A stretch of DNA of 45,428 bases, from positions 1 to 45,428 of the forward strand of contig JAGPMK010000009.1 of NCBI GenBank assembly GCA_018052995.1, in the 5' to 3' direction. Each line of letters begins with the position of its first letter. Position 1 is the first letter of the stretch. The DNA is from Syntrophorhabdales bacterium (GTDB lineage: Bacteria; Desulfobacterota; Syntrophorhabdia; Syntrophorhabdales; Syntrophorhabdaceae). The notes beneath the pieces are model-generated. The model was not told the origin of the DNA. It saw nothing but the letters and a program-made list of their open reading frames with translations, and ran no database searches. Shown piece after piece: positions 45,386-45,428 of this stretch. The position numbers and the translations under genes were made by a program.

Positions 45386-45428
45386 TAACTATCTGCAGAA
45401 CTCCTGTAACCAATTCATTAAATCTGTA

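Noticed and set aside
1-45428. CRISPR array, defence island or prophage
   Set aside because: I saw no regularly spaced repeats, cas, restriction, toxin-antitoxin or phage structural genes.

Overview
The window reads as a chromosome segment of an anaerobic, probably Gram-negative bacterium of moderately low GC (roughly 40% by eye, with heavy use of AGG/AGA and ATA codons). The order rimP-nusA-infB-ylxP-rbfA-nrnA-truB-rpsO-pnp-M16-dut-xerD, the DHH-CBS-CBS-nucleotidyltransferase fusion, spoVG next to ispE/prs/rplY/pth, and a three-piece glutamate synthase with ferredoxin domains best fit the Desulfobacterota ('deltaproteobacteria') or Nitrospirota. This is an inference from gene order, not a phylogeny.

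Layout. (1) 1-11638, plus strand: a nitrogen block with the end of a P-II protein gene, three glutamate synthase genes, carA, carB and glutamine-dependent nadE. (2) 11639-12831: a gene-poor stretch with a promoter and tRNA-Asn(GUU), then a YhhQ-type queuosine-precursor transporter. (3) 12878-20053, minus strand: a housekeeping run read as radical SAM/DUF2344 protein, rng, ispE, spoVG, tRNA-Gln(UUG), prs, rplY, pth. (4) 20290-21645: phosphomannomutase/phosphoglucomutase (minus). (5) 21900-22550: a LOG-family protein (plus) behind a near-consensus promoter. (6) 22558-25919, minus: ugd, UDP-glucuronate decarboxylase, a 79-residue Cys-motif protein and trmI. (7) 26065-42239, plus: a tightly packed information-processing run from rimP through pnp, M16 peptidase, dut, xerD, the DHH/CBS/tRNA nucleotidyltransferase, scpA and sppA, preceded by a hairpin with a U-run. 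(8) 42240-45428: an accessory end with degraded or very small reading frames, a DUF3795 protein, and a frameshifted IS21-family element whose istB is cut and followed by a long palindrome.

Functional picture. The first 11.6 kb makes and spends glutamine amide nitrogen (glutamate synthase, carbamoyl phosphate, NAD). The minus-strand run covers PRPP, isoprenoids, rRNA processing and translation upkeep. The ugd/UXS pair makes UDP-xylose, and the phosphohexomutase may feed the same surface-polysaccharide supply. The rimP-nusA-infB run is the usual ribosome-maturation, translation-initiation and RNA-turnover operon.

Most of the window is well-conserved housekeeping DNA. I found no clear new defence, secretion or mobile system. 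The least explained parts are the 42.2-43.5 kb accessory gap, the palindrome at 45.3 kb, the leader hairpins, and the tRNA-Asn/queuosine-transporter pairing.
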